From Entoloma clypeatum (lineage: Eukaryota > Basidiomycota > Agaricomycetes > Agaricales > Entolomataceae): 64,000 nt of DNA. Shown one piece after another: positions 13,157-23,441 of the stretch. The translations under genes and the position numbers were made by a program. The stretch spans positions 3,720,001 to 3,784,000 of the forward strand of contig OY751490.1 in NCBI GenBank assembly GCA_963565915.1, read 5' to 3'. Positions within the stretch are counted from its first letter, which is position 1. Each line of letters starts with the position of its first letter. Under the pieces are notes generated by a model. The model did no database searches. It saw nothing but the letters and a program-made list of their open reading frames with translations, and was not told where the DNA came from.

Positions 13157-14283
13157 CACTTACTCAGAATGAGTATATAGTAGTATGTGCATTGTAGTAA
13201 TTGTCATGACTAGTTTTGATGTGCCGCACTACTCTGTCTGGGCCGTCACCCTGTCCACTTCCTTGTCTTCCGATTCTGGCACAAAAGACTCCTCGCTCTC
13301 GCTATCGGGGGGAACCTCTGCCCCCTCATCGTCCTCTGCATCCTCGAACCGAGTCGTCAAATCGTGGGGATCCTCAATGATGGATTCGAAATACGCAAGA
13401 GCCGCCTGGAGATGATGGCAAGACATGGAAGAAAAAAAAATGTCTAGTACGGCGCGAATCGATTATCGTTGACAAAATCGCTGCGCACCCTCCCGACTTC
13501 ACTGAGCTCTTGCTCCTGGTCGCCCGTGAACGTTTCAAAGTTTGAAGAATCGATGAACGCGTCGTCTATGCCGTCGGTTTCGTCGGACCCGGTGTCTGGG
13601 TCGGGGTGGAGGGCTGCACATATGGATAGGCATTCGAATATTGGGTCCACTGTTAGGGTGGATATGAGTGCCGTTTGAGGGACAAGTGTTGTTTGGTTAG
13701 GGTAGGAGGGGGCGTACGTGAGGCGGGGTTTTGCGGGAAGATGGAGAGCTCTCTTAGTTCCGTGTCTTCGTCTTCTTCGGTCGTAGGAGCGACGGCGGCG
13801 CCGTTGACTTGCGCTGCATCGTCGAGCTGGCAATATATCGAAGGACCCTGTTCCCCGCGCGATACAGCATGGAGCGTGATCGCAGGGTAAGCGATCTGGA
13901 AACCGCGTCCGGTGGTGGACATGAACGCCAGCACACTAGTAATCACAAAAAAGAAACAGAAAAAAAAACATTGAGTGCTGTCCCAAGTAAAGAAAAAGGA
14001 TCTTTCTTTTCTTCCTACCTGGTGATCACATAAAGAGTCCCCTGAGCGCCATCTTGCTCTGTGAAGCCGTCGATGGCAGGATCAAGCTTGACGGAAACAT
14101 TTTCTTCGCGATGTCTGAGGACGGGTGGGATGTCGTTGAAAGATGACGGTGTTGAGGCAATGATGTTTTTGTGCTCTTCCGGAGAGACGAAGTTCGGGAT
14201 GGTCGTTATCAGATTCACTGCGGGCATCGTGGAGGAAGGTGAGCAAAACCTTTTTGTAGGGTTAGGGTTGGCACCTGATCACG
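8082..14283. repeat. Intact counterpart of the duplicated 6.2 kb block
   Basis: This is the good copy of the block at 1-6194. All splice sites and frames of the nucleoporin and ICln genes are consistent here, so it should be taken as the reference version. Confidence 0.9.
13229..14227 (-). CDS. ICln (methylosome subunit pICln) homologue, about 254 aa, 4 exons
   Basis: Inferred exons on the minus strand: 14227-14019, 13935-13718, 13649-13489 and 13405-13229, with introns of 83, 68 and 83 bp. All phases are consistent. The protein has the pICln PH-like core: a short N-terminus, GTLYVIT, then a GRGFQIAYPAITLHAVSR stretch, later LHPDPD, and a strongly acidic Glu/Asp/Ser tail, all hallmarks of the family. 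pICln is the chaperone that delivers Sm proteins to the PRMT5 methylosome and on to snRNP assembly. The boundary of the last intron is the least certain. A shorter reading ends at a TAG near 13444, but the longer version gives the expected acidic C-terminus. The gene is convergent with the nucleoporin and divergent from the SH3 gene. Confidence 0.82.
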
Positions 14284-14322
14284 CTGTGTCGTGTAGTATC
14301 TCCTCCTCGTCCTCTCCCTATC
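14228..14322. promoter_or_regulatory. Shared divergent promoter of ICln and the SH3 gene
   Basis: Only 95 bp separate the two start codons, so promoter elements must be shared or overlap the 5' UTRs. It contains a GGGTTAGGGTT stretch near 14259-14269. No clear TATA box is seen. The duplicated block ends inside this interval. Confidence 0.5.
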
Positions 14323-15329
14323 ATGGCGCCGCAAACTCCAGAATCTGCCGCCCTCCTGGCCCACGTTGTCTCCCAAGTGGAATCCAACATCCAATTCCTC
14401 GTCTCACAGAACTACATCTCTCATTCCGATGCATCGTCGTTCCTTTCAAAGCTGCCCAATAATCTCCCAAACAAGAGCCCCCAACATATCAACGCAGTCA
14501 ACGAAGTAACTTCGCACTTCCAAAGCATGCCGATGCCCCAGGCTCCTGTGGCTCCTCCTGCGCCAGCTCCGACCCCTCGCGCGGTCCCCCCTACAGCACC
14601 GCAACTACAGCAAGCACGCGCCTTGTGGGCGTACAACGAGAACGGGCAGGTGCGTCTCGCACAATTTTCAACTTGCTCTGCTTATACCGACGAACAAAAA
14701 AAAAAACATCCTCACAACCCCACCCGGCAGGATTCCGACGATCTCTCCTTCTCCGCCGGAGACATCATCGAGATCATCGAAGAGACCAACGCAGACTGGT
14801 GGATGGGCCGCGTGAAGGGCCGACAAGCCCTGTTCCCATCCGCCTACGTCGAGAAACTCCCGCTTGGGCCTGGACCGGGTCCCGTACTGCTGCCCCCGAA
14901 CCCAACAACAACAAAGACGCCGTACAGACCCTTCGGCGCCGCGATGCATGGGGCCGACGCCCCCCCGCCTGGTGGCGTTGGTGGTGGTGGTGGTGGTGGT
15001 GGTGGTGGTGGCGGTCCGGTTGTCAACTCCGTCGGGCTGCAGCAGGCGCCTGGACAGGAGGAGAAAAAGAGCAAGTTTGGGAAGTATGGGAACACCGTGA
15101 GGAAATCTTTTTACTCTTTTTTTTTTTTTTTTTTTTGGTGGAGATCCGTGTTATCAGACTGACCAAATATCTGCTTTGTGTTTAGATGGCACATTCCGCA
15201 GCGGGTGGTGTTGGCTTTGGTGCAGGTACGGTTTCCATGTGTTGTTCTGTCGCTTTCCCGGCATTTTCTCACTGCTATCTGGTGGCAGGTGCTGCGATCG
15301 GCGGTGGCCTCATCAAAGCTATTTTCTGA
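14323..15329 (+). CDS. SH3-domain protein of the fungal Lsb1/Pin3 type (257 aa, 4 exons)
   Basis: Inferred exons: 14323-14649, 14731-15096, 15186-15225 and 15289-15329, all in phase. Residues 1-70 are predicted helical, followed by a Pro/Ala-rich linker. Residues ~98-153 are a complete SH3 domain with ALWAY, the DDLSF-GD-I loop, DWWMGR and ALFPSAYVE. Next come a Pro/Gly-rich region with an uninterrupted run of about 12 glycines (GGT repeats) and a KFGKYGNT motif. The tail AAGGVGFGAGAAIGGG is a glycine-zipper-like end shared by fungal Lsb1/Pin3-like proteins, which bind the Las17/WASP actin machinery. The intron at 15097-15185 holds a ~21-base T run. Family assignment is from domain order, not from a search. 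Confidence 0.8.
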
Positions 15330-15694
15330 CGTGCATGTTATTAATGGGTCAGGGAGTACCCCGCCTGATTGTATTTTCTTTGTTAGAACTTGTGGATTGC
15401 ATCGAGATACCTTGGACACCCACGCAATGCTTAGTATAGTAACGATTCCCAGGATTACCTTTCATCATCAATTTGAACTCTGGACTCCATGATTGAGAAC
15501 TTATAATGCAAACTGCGCCTCAGCCCGGCCATCCAACAAAGTCATGTTCACATTTTAGAATTGTCCGAGGGATATGTCATGATATGTGGCAATTGTTAAT
15601 CACCAAAAGTCCAGTATGGGTCAGATAAGTACCAATCATGAACGGTAATGGGAAATGTCCAGTTTGATATAGATGGTGGAAATAACAAGACCCC
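15330..15694. other. Intergenic, 3' ends of two convergent genes
   Basis: This lies between the stop of the SH3 gene and the stop of the minus-strand GPI-protein gene. No supported reading frame, RNA gene or repeat was seen. Confidence 0.6.
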
Positions 15695-16647
15695 TTAACC
15701 TAGAAGCGTAAATGCACCAAACGTCACGAGAAGGGCAGAGAGGCCCGAAGCGCCGTTGTAGACGAGCGCGTGCGACCCCGAGTTGCCGTTTGACGATGCG
15801 GAGGTCGTATTTGACGCAGTTTCCACAATGCCGTCAGGCATTTTTCCGTCTGGGGGAAGAAGGGTCGAAAGTTTAACTTAGATCCTTTCCGTGAGAAATG
15901 ACATACTGACCAACAAAGGACGCGCCGCATTCAGCCTGAAGCGTGGAGCTGGGGATGGCACTGGGAGCGGTAGGCTGGAGGATGTTGTACGCTGCCTTGA
16001 CGCAATTCGTGCACGTCACGTTCGCAGGGATATTGGATGAATTGTAGCCGCCAGACACCAAGTTCCCGAGCTCATTGACGTTGAGCACACCGTTGATGTT
16101 TTGAATGTTCGTGAGCGTCTGCGTGACGCAGTTGGTGCTGCCACTGGATAAGGAAACACTTTTTGAGTCCATGTTTCTTGTTATAGGGGGAGAACAAAAC
16201 CAACTCTTTCAAACACACAGCCTGCCTCACAGCCGGGTAGAACTGCTGCACGATCTGCGTCACGGCCCCTGCGTCTCCGGACTGGATACCGAGCCCGGCG
16301 GCCTCCGTGGGGCACCCCGACGTTACAGCCGCCACGACCTTTGCCAGCGTCGAGTTGCTGCACGGACCAGTCGCGCACAAGCTCTTGAGCCAGTTGTCGA
16401 TAGGGCCGATCACCGAGGAGCTTGGAGAGGTGAAAATAGCCAAGAGGGGCGTGGGTGTGAGGCAGTTTTCCACGTCCGGATCGGTGGCGAGGGAAGCGAG
16501 GGTTTTCGTACATTGGGAGGTTAGACTTAGCCTTGGACCAGGGTTAATAAATGGCGCGTTAACGTTTTCGGCCGATCATCGTACGCACTGTGCGGTAGCA
16601 AATGAAGCAAAAGCGAGCAATGAAAGCGATTTTGAAAGCGAGAACAT
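15695..16647 (-). CDS. Secreted Cys-rich GPI-anchored protein (array gene A1, ~257 aa, 4 exons)
   Basis: Inferred exons: 16647-16589, 16531 (or 16525)-16205, 16143-15911 and 15849-15695, with introns of 57-63 bp and all phases consistent. The first exon encodes a clear signal peptide (MFSLSKSLSLLAFASFATA). The mature part has ten cysteines in two halves: SQC, ENC, SLC, GPC, SGC and AVC, then TNC, VTC, TNC and AEC. The C-terminus is Ser/Asn-rich and ends in a small-residue site plus a hydrophobic tail, as expected for a GPI anchor. The layout resembles basidiomycete extracellular Cys-rich proteins of the DUF7729 kind, but I could not confirm the family. Its function is unknown; a cell-wall or surface role is inferred. 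It is the only intact A copy; A2 and A3 are decayed. Confidence 0.72.
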
Positions 16648-17251
16648 GGTGGCAACCTGTTGCACAAAGTATTAGATGATCGTTGCTCAATTGCTCTTTT
16701 ATCCATTTACTTGCTCCGCAGAGAAAGGGGTCTTGTCATGTTTTTATTAGTCAGCATAGCACAAGCACAGCATGTTTTGACCCCTTACCCCCTTCCCAGC
16801 CCCTCGCAGAGATCATGGACACGAGACAGAAATCATGACCACCGTTGGTCCTAAAGTTAGGTTCACATATTGAAAGGAGGAACTTGCGGTTGTCCGAGTC
16901 AAAGTCCGATTTTGGAAAGACCTAGTCACAATCTGCATTGTCTTGCGACAACTTGACAACTGTATAAGGCGACGAGAATACATACAATGTAAAGATAAAA
17001 CAACGACTGCATATCGGTACAAGTACAACAGAAAAAGTAACAAGTGTCCTAGGGAAAGCAATGCGAGTTTCTTGAAACAATATCCTGATTCTGTGGCTGG
17101 TCGTGAGTGTGTGCGACCACGAGGTTTTCACTGTAGACTAACCAGAATGGAGGACCTCTAACTCTTCATTTATTGGCGTTTACCAAAGGTACTCTTTTAC
17201 ATTTTCAGGTGCGAGTCAGGCAACTGGGACACTGGCAGCGACTTACCTTTA
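16648..17251 (-). other. Non-coding 3' part of array unit 1 (downstream of B1)
   Basis: Homologous to 19340-20002, 22800-23285 and 50150-50505. On the minus strand these segments share a GTAAGT/GTCAGT donor just after the B stop codon, an AG acceptor some 50 bp later, then a second donor. This suggests spliced 3' exons without a conserved reading frame. The promoter of A1 must lie in the first ~150 bp. Confidence 0.45.
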
Positions 17252-17422
17252 TCAATGGCACGGGGGATCCATCAACAGACATGTGCAACACCCGCGGTGA
17301 GCGCAGTATGTCTTGCCTGGAGGGCACCCGTCTTCACGTACTTCCAACACAGGGAGTGATAATGCCAAAGTGCTGGCAACCCATAGCGAGATGGAAACGA
17401 CCAGAATACGGGAGAAGTGCAT
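17252..17422 (-). CDS. Secreted six-cysteine peptide B1 (56 aa)
   Basis: An intact small ORF. Residues 1-20 are a signal peptide (MHFSRILVVSISLWVASTLA). The remainder contains six cysteines in the order C-X6-C-X4-CC-X-C-X6-C and ends four codons after a PP pair. Three paralogues in the window (B2, B3, B4) keep the same start, signal peptide and C-C-CC-C-C order while other residues vary, which is the pattern of selection for a disulfide-rich secreted peptide. A conserved TATA/GGATGCTGGGGGCG block precedes the start. The cysteine order is that of many knottin-type peptides, but the fold is not proven. Function is unknown; candidates are an effector, antimicrobial or signalling peptide. Confidence 0.7.
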   Translation of the reverse strand: MHFSRILVVSISLWVASTLALSLPVLEVREDGCPPGKTYCAHRGCCTCLLMDPPCH

Positions 17423-17429
17423 AGTTTGA

Positions 17430-17482
17430 GGGCGAATCTTGGATGCAGTTGATGAACGCCCCCAGCATCCTTTTTATATGTA
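17430..17482 (-). promoter_or_regulatory. Conserved core promoter of B1
   Basis: On the minus strand an ATATAAAAAGGATGC block (TATAAAAAG at 17478-17470), followed by TGGGGGCGTTCATCAACTGC, precedes the ATG by about 50 bp. The same block, with few changes, sits at the same distance in front of B2 (~20220-20262), B3 (~23500-23545) and B4 (~50727-50765). Confidence 0.55.
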
Positions 17483-18564
17483 ATGACGATAAGGGCGGGG
17501 CAGGAAAGTTTTGAGTACAGCAATAATAGAAAGAAGAGGTGATATTGCTTACAAGAATCTCCCAATTCTCTGAGAGAAGGCTGCTTTTTTAAAATTCTCG
17601 TTGTGCCGTGATCCACGAGCCCCGAATACAGACTCAGTACAAAGAATATGTGCCACGCCTCTACGCAGTACCTGAGAGAAAGGAGGTCTTTCCATGTCAG
17701 TCTTCATGTGATGGGGCTAGTGGACACTCACACTCAAACGTTTCCCCAATCTGGGTTCCCCGTTAATCTACCCGTGCATAAAAATAGTGTAAGATTCTCC
17801 ACGCAGCGTTTGCTTTCGGCGCCCGTTCTCCGCAAGATGTAAGTTTAGCGAACCAAACGGGGTAGCTTCGCCTGGTGCAACACGTCCAATATACTCTTTC
17901 CTGAGAGCGGAGACACTATTACCGGCCCCCTGCGAGGCAGCCGTCAAACCAAGGACAATCCTCGTTGGCGAGGGACTATTCAAGAGAACATGTCCGTCTG
18001 CGAGCGAGGAATGACTGCCCGAACGGCGGAAGCGACAACGATATCATCGACGAAACAATATACAGGATGTCCTGGACCCTGCGGACAGGCGACAGCCGCG
18101 TCACCCGAAAGATGAAGAAAGGGAGAGTTTCGAAAACTCTCCCAAGAAGGACCAAGAGAGACGACACAGCCGTCGCGATGATGGCAAACTAGAAACAGCT
18201 CTTGCATGACCCAGGAACGACACGCAAAGCAAGAGGAGAAGACGGACTAGACCTCTTGCCGTGTGGAGCAACACTAGTGCCCTATAAAATTGGACGACAC
18301 AGTTCAGCGCCGTCGCTCAGCTGTAAAGTCGAAAAGCCAAAGCTCGTCCGTCCGGTCGTAGTCGAAACAACCCTAATGTCGCTATACAACAGAAGAAAAA
18401 TATCATCAATGACATACGATATTTGCTGTCGCCGCCAGCAGGAACGAAAACCTCACGTACCTTTCTGTTGTCGAAACGAGATGCCGGCAAAGCAGCGGCG
18501 AAGGCAAGAACGATTCTGAACGAGCGGCGGCCCACCCGCCCCGACATGTAGTCTATGTCCTGAA
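17483..18564 (-). other. Array segment C1, unrecognised, possibly a decayed gene
   Basis: Homologous to 20930-22180 and 50840-51770. On the minus strand it shows a short ORF starting at 18544 that looks like a secretion signal (FRIVLAFAAALPAS), then a GTACGT donor and an AG acceptor near 18372. A further block (18150-17980) stays open in one frame in all three copies. No protein family was recognised, and start and end are not established. Confidence 0.4.
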
Positions 18565-19322
18565 ACTCGTGCCGGGCGTCGATGCGGAGATCAAGTATTC
18601 GATGCAGTTTCCAAAATTCCGTCAGGCATCTTTCCGTCTGCGGAAGAAGAGACGAAGTTGAAATTGGTTCCTGAATATGACGTAGGAAGAGGAGGTACTG
18701 ACGTCGCATTCAGCTTTTGAAGCGCGAAACTGGGGATGGCACTGGGAGTGGTAGGCTGGAGGACGTTGTACGCTGCCTTGAGGCACTGGCAGCTTGTGCC
18801 ACGTCACATTCACAGGAATCTTGAATGAATTGTAGCCGCCAGACACCGAGTTTCGGAGCTCATTGACGTTGAGCACACCGTTGAATGCTCGTGAGCGTCT
18901 GCGTGACGCAGGATGCTGGATAAGGAAGTACTTAAGTTCACGTTTCACTTTTTACAGGGGAGCCAAAAAAAAAGACAGACTCTTTCAAACCCACAGCCTG
19001 CCTAGAAGACTCTCTGGACTGGATACCGAGCCCGGCGGCCTCCGTGGTACACCCAGACGTCACAGTCGCCACGGCCAGCGTCGAGTTGCTGCACCCACCA
19101 GTCGCACACAAGCTCTTGAGCCAGTGGTCGTTCAACGAGGAGCTGGGAGAGGTGAAAATGGCCAGGAGCGGTGTGGGCCCAGTGAGGCAGTTTTTCGCGT
19201 CCGTATCAGTGGTGAGGGCCCAAGGATCCCGATTACATACCATCGTAGTACTCACTGTGCGCAAGTGAAGCAAAAGCGAGCAAGGAGGGCGACTTTGAAG
19301 GCGACTTTGAAGGCGAGAACAT
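18565..19322 (-). pseudogene. Decayed GPI-protein gene A2
   Basis: Aligns with A1 from the signal-peptide ATG (19322) to the DGKMPDG-like region near 18640. It retains NCL, TPLLAIFTSPSSS, LKSLCATG, CSNSTL and GVLNVNEL blocks. A duplication of the SKSP codons in the signal peptide, a deletion of the segment around the sixth cysteine and a frameshifting insertion near 18790 break the gene. Confidence 0.75.
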
Positions 19323-20002
19323 GGTGGCAACCTGTTGCACAAGGTATTATAAGCATGTTCGCCACCGATTTCCAGCCTGGCAGCAAGGCATACACAGCCT
19401 CAGAAACAGAAACAGATGTCGCGAGGATGGTTTTGAGACTTTCCTTTGACTTCATCTTGCCCATGGAGCTGGGATAGGTTTGGAAGATGAGTGAACAACC
19501 TAGGGGGGGGGGGCGGCGAAAGTGTTCCAAGGCGCTCGTAGCCTTCCGCTCCGGGGCCCATTACCGATTTGGCTCGGCCCCAAGTTGGAATTTCTGTGAA
19601 GTGCACGATCAGTCCATTTCTGAGAGGGGTAGCAAATCACATAGGGGAAGGATCTGTCTGAACTCGGCAGGACTTATAGTTATGCCCCTTACAGATATTC
19701 CTTGCGGCGAACGACAACAACTGCATAAGGTGACGAGAATAAATACAATCGAAGCAGAAAACAACGACTGCATGGCGCACGCTGGTACAAGCACAACAGA
19801 AAACAAGTAGCAATCGGCCGAGAGAAACCAAAGCGAGACTCCTAAACAATATTTTGTGGCGGTTGTGAGTATGTCAACTATGAGTTTGCCACTATAGACC
19901 TACCACTGGCAGCAGGAGGCCCTCATTCATCGGCGGCACCAAAGGTACTCTTCTACGTTTTCAGGTGCTGAGTCAAACAACTGGGACAATGACTTACCGT
20001 TA

Positions 20003-20169
20003 TCAATTGCAGGGAGGCATCAACAGACATGTGCAACACCCGCGGTGAACGCAGGGAGTATGTTTTGGTGGGCACCCGCGTTCACGCACCTCAACACAGG
20101 GAGTGGCGGTGCGAAGGTGCTGGCAACGCATAGAGAGATAGAAAAGATCAGAATACGGGAGAAGTGCAT
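20003..20169 (-). pseudogene. Six-cysteine peptide gene B2, one-base frameshift
   Basis: Starts with the same MHFSRIL signal peptide as B1 (ATG at 20169). After the LPV codons one base is missing relative to B1, so the cysteine-rich half, including VHRGCCTCLLM, is read in another frame. All six cysteines (C-X6-C-X4-CC-X-C-X5-C) and the stop are otherwise preserved. It is either a very young pseudogene or a sequencing error. Confidence 0.65.
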
Positions 20170-20262
20170 AGTGAGAGCGTTTGTCGTTCAGAGGCGACGT
20201 GCAGAAATCTGAAGACTTGTTTCTACAGTCGATGAACGCCCCTAGCATCCTTTCGATATCGA

Positions 20263-22189
20263 ATGATGATATTGGGTCGATTTGGAGAATCAACTGCAGG
20301 GCATGGAACACTCGGATACATTAACAAAGAACGGGTTGCAATCACTTACATAGTCCTCCAACTCTCAGAGGCCGATTTTCTAAATTCTTCTTGTCCCGTA
20401 GTATTTGTTATCCTCCGAGTAGAGAATGAATACAAAAGAATATGTGAGTCCTGGGATTCTTGTTGATCTAACCCGCGATATAAATAGTGTAAGAATCCCC
20501 ACCTGCCGCATGAAAGACCGCTGTCCTCGTCGTGGGACCACACGACTGAGGAGGATTGTACGAGAGGGGCAGAGGTCGAAGCACTTACCTGGGGAGGGTT
20601 GGATGAGCGGGGCAGAGGTCGACGCGCAGGCAAGCGGGAGAGATCATGCGTGTGGCATGCGATCGCGTCTCGGGTGTGTTGGCCTCCGTGGTGCAGGTTG
20701 TATTTGTGTGAAAAGAATGATGATACCGGGTCAATTTTGGAAGGATCAACTGCGGGGCAGGAAACATTCGGATACAGTAATAGCTAGAAAAGAGCGGGGT
20801 GATATTAGAGATTATTTGCACTTCCTTTCAAAATCGTGTTGGCCCTTTTTGAAAGGGTGAGCAGCCAATCAGATTCTGGACAAATTGATTTGAGCGAAGT
20901 TGCAAATAACCTCTATTACCTACGAGAATCTCCCAATGCTCCGAGAGAAGGCTGCTTTGTTTAGTTCTCGTTGTGCCGCGTGAACCTTGATCCACTGATT
21001 ACAAAGGATATATGCGACCCTCTACGCAGTACCTGAGAGAAAGGAGGTCCCGTTTCCCCAAACTGGGTTCCTCGTTGATCTACCCCGTGAACAAAAATAG
21101 TGTAAGATTCCCCACGCGGCGTTTTCTGGGGCTCTCCGCAAGATGTAAATTTAGCGAACCGAAGGGGGTAGCTTCGCCTAGTGCAACACGTCCAATATAC
21201 TCTTTCCTGGGAGGAGACACCAGTGAGGAGCACATCGCCAGGATGAGCTTGAGGGCCTGTCAGGTCTTATCGACCCCCTGCGAGGCAGCCGTCAAACTAA
21301 GGACAATCCTCGTTGGCGAGGGACTATTCAAGAGAACATGTCCGTCTGCGAACGAGGAATGGCTTCCTGAATGGCGGAAGCAACAACGATATCGTCGACG
21401 AAACGATATACAGTATGTCTAGGACCCTGCGGACAGGCGACAGCCGCGTCACCCAAAAGATGAAGAAAGGGAGATAACTCTACCAAGAAGGACAAAGAGA
21501 GACGACACTGTCGTCTTCGCCCGAGCCGTCGTGATGATAGCAAACCAGAAACAGCTCTTGCATGACCCAGGAACGACGCCCAAAGCAAGAGGAGAAGAAT
21601 GTGTCCTTGCTAGGCTGGACATGGTCCCGTTGCCGTGTGGAAACACTCCCTAAGAAATTGGAAGACACCGTTCAGCCCCGTCCCCAGCTGTAAGGTCGCG
21701 AAGAGGAGGAGCCGAAGCTCGTCCCTCCCGAACTGATCAAGGGAGCGACAGCTCGTCCTCCGCGGTGATAGTCGAAACAACCCTGGCGTTGGTATACAAC
21801 AGAAGAAAATTGTCATCAATGACATCCAATGGTGCCGCTGCCAGCGGCCTCACATACCTTTCTTGCCCATAATCATGTTCCACAGCAGCTCCCCGCCTCC
21901 CCGAACTGCTCCCGTACCCCGTCGTTGTCGAAAGGGGATGCTGGAAAAGCAGTGGCGAATCGACGAGTCCACGTCGAAGGCGGGGCAAGAACGACTCTAA
22001 ACGAGTGGCAGCTCATCCGCCTCGACATGTGGTGTTTGTGAGTCAACCCTAACAACCGGGGAATGACGAACATCTGGCGGAACGACAAATGTCATTCGCC
22101 AAACCAAAGTCATCAGCAGGCGAGTTGTTCTCTGGTACATAGCACAGAATTATGACACACCCAAGGGCCTCTTGCTAGACTATGTCCTG
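20263..22189 (-). other. Array segment C2 with an internal partial duplication
   Basis: Contains the promoter-proximal part of B2. A second, partial copy of its upstream sequence lies at about 20715-20830 (shared GATAnnGGGTCAATTT and ACTGCRGGGCA blocks). The C-type segment lies at 20930-22180. On the minus strand the C part has a spliced look: donor GTATGT near 21860, acceptor CGCCAG near 21784. No recognisable protein. Confidence 0.4.
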
Positions 22190-22760
22190 AAGCTCAGGCG
22201 TCGGTGTAGAGGTCGTATTCGCTCCAGTTTCCACAATTCCGTCGGGCATTTTCCCGTCTGCACTGGGTCCTTGAAAACGACGAGATACTGATCAACAAAA
22301 GACGCGCCGCTTTCAATTGCGGCGTGAAGCTGGGGATGGCACTGGGAGTGGTAGGCTGGATGACGCCTTGACGCAGTGCCGTCACGTTCGGAGGGATGTT
22401 GGAATTGAAATCTTCACGCCTCAGGAAAGAGCTCGTGAGCGGCTGTCCGGATGTTTCCTCGCCATCATTGGTGGCTTGCTCCCAGATCCCTCATCACAGC
22501 AGCAGACCACGGCATCGCTTCCCCATCCCTACAAAGCCGGGTAGAACTGCGGCACGGACTGCGTGCATTCTCCCAACTGGATACCGAACCCCGACGTCTC
22601 AGCCGTCATGATGTTCGCGTCGCTGCACGGACCAGTCGCGCATCTTGAGCCAGTCGATGGGGACGACCACCGGAGAGGAGAGAATGGCCAGGAGGGGCGG
22701 GTGTTTATCATACGCCTTTGCTGACATTCATGTTCTCGCTTTCCAAGTCGCTTGCAGCCC
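22190..22760 (-). pseudogene. Heavily decayed GPI-protein gene A3
   Basis: Only patches of A1 remain: the GKMPDGI-like block near 22245, the TPSAIPS-like block near 22335, QFYPA near 22535 and CATGPCS near 22625. They are separated by deletions and frameshifts. The usual signal-peptide exon is missing on this strand; a similar sequence appears in the opposite orientation at 22726-22749. Confidence 0.6.
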
Positions 22761-23285
22761 AGAGTCTTATCGACATATGCACGTATCCTTTCAGAGACGG
22801 ACTGACCCTGAACTCGACACAAATCCTGATTTACGCCAAGCACCGTTGGTCCCAAAGATATGTTTACATCTGCATCCCAGCTCCATGGGGAAAGAAAGAT
22901 GAAGTTGAAAAAAGCTGGTGGGTGAACTACTCGACCTGAGGATAGGCAGGACTTATGTATGCCCCTTACAGAAAACTTCTTGCGACGAACGACAAGTCAA
23001 TAACCAATCAATCACTGTATAAGATGGCGAAAATACCATCAGACATACTTACAACTGAAGGATGAAAATGACTGCATATAACAAGTACGACAGAACAAGT
23101 GGCCTAGGGAAACAGTTCGAGACTCCTAAAGCATATTCTGTGGCGGTCGTGAGTCTGCAACCACGAGATTGTCACTGTAAACTTACCAACCGGCTCTTCG
23201 TTTATTGGCATTGTTTCAGTACCAAAAATACTGTTCTACATTTTCAGGTGCTGAGTCAGGTAACTGGGATAGTGACTGACCTTTC

Positions 23286-23441
23286 TCATTTGCAACCACC
23301 CCAACATAGGCAACACCCGAAGGGCATGCAAGGAGCGCTATTTCGAGGACACCCACGTACTTCCAAGATAGGGAGTGACGATGCAATGGTGCTGACAATA
23401 CATAGAGAGATGGAAACAATCACTATACGGGAGAAGTGCAT
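23286..23441 (-). CDS. Secreted six-cysteine peptide B3 (51 aa)
   Basis: Intact ORF with a 20-residue signal peptide (MHFSRIVIVSISLCIVSTIA). The mature part has the six-cysteine pattern C-X6-C-X4-CC-X-C-X3-C and ends one residue after the last cysteine. It keeps the reading frame and cysteine order of B1 and B4 although the residues between cysteines differ widely. Its neighbour A3 is decayed while B3 is intact, which suggests selection acts on the peptide. The conserved promoter block lies about 60-105 bp upstream. Function unknown. Confidence 0.7.
   Translation of the reverse strand: MHFSRIVIVSISLCIVSTIASSLPILEVRGCPRNSAPCMPFGCCLCWGGCK

Noticed and set aside
8082..14283. True tandem duplication of the nucleoporin and ICln genes
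   Set aside because: The left copy starts mid-gene, ends at an N gap and has homopolymer-type errors near the gap; an artefact is simpler.
14668..15095. Poly-Gly/poly-Pro minus-strand frames
   Set aside because: Shadows of the GGT repeat in the SH3 gene.
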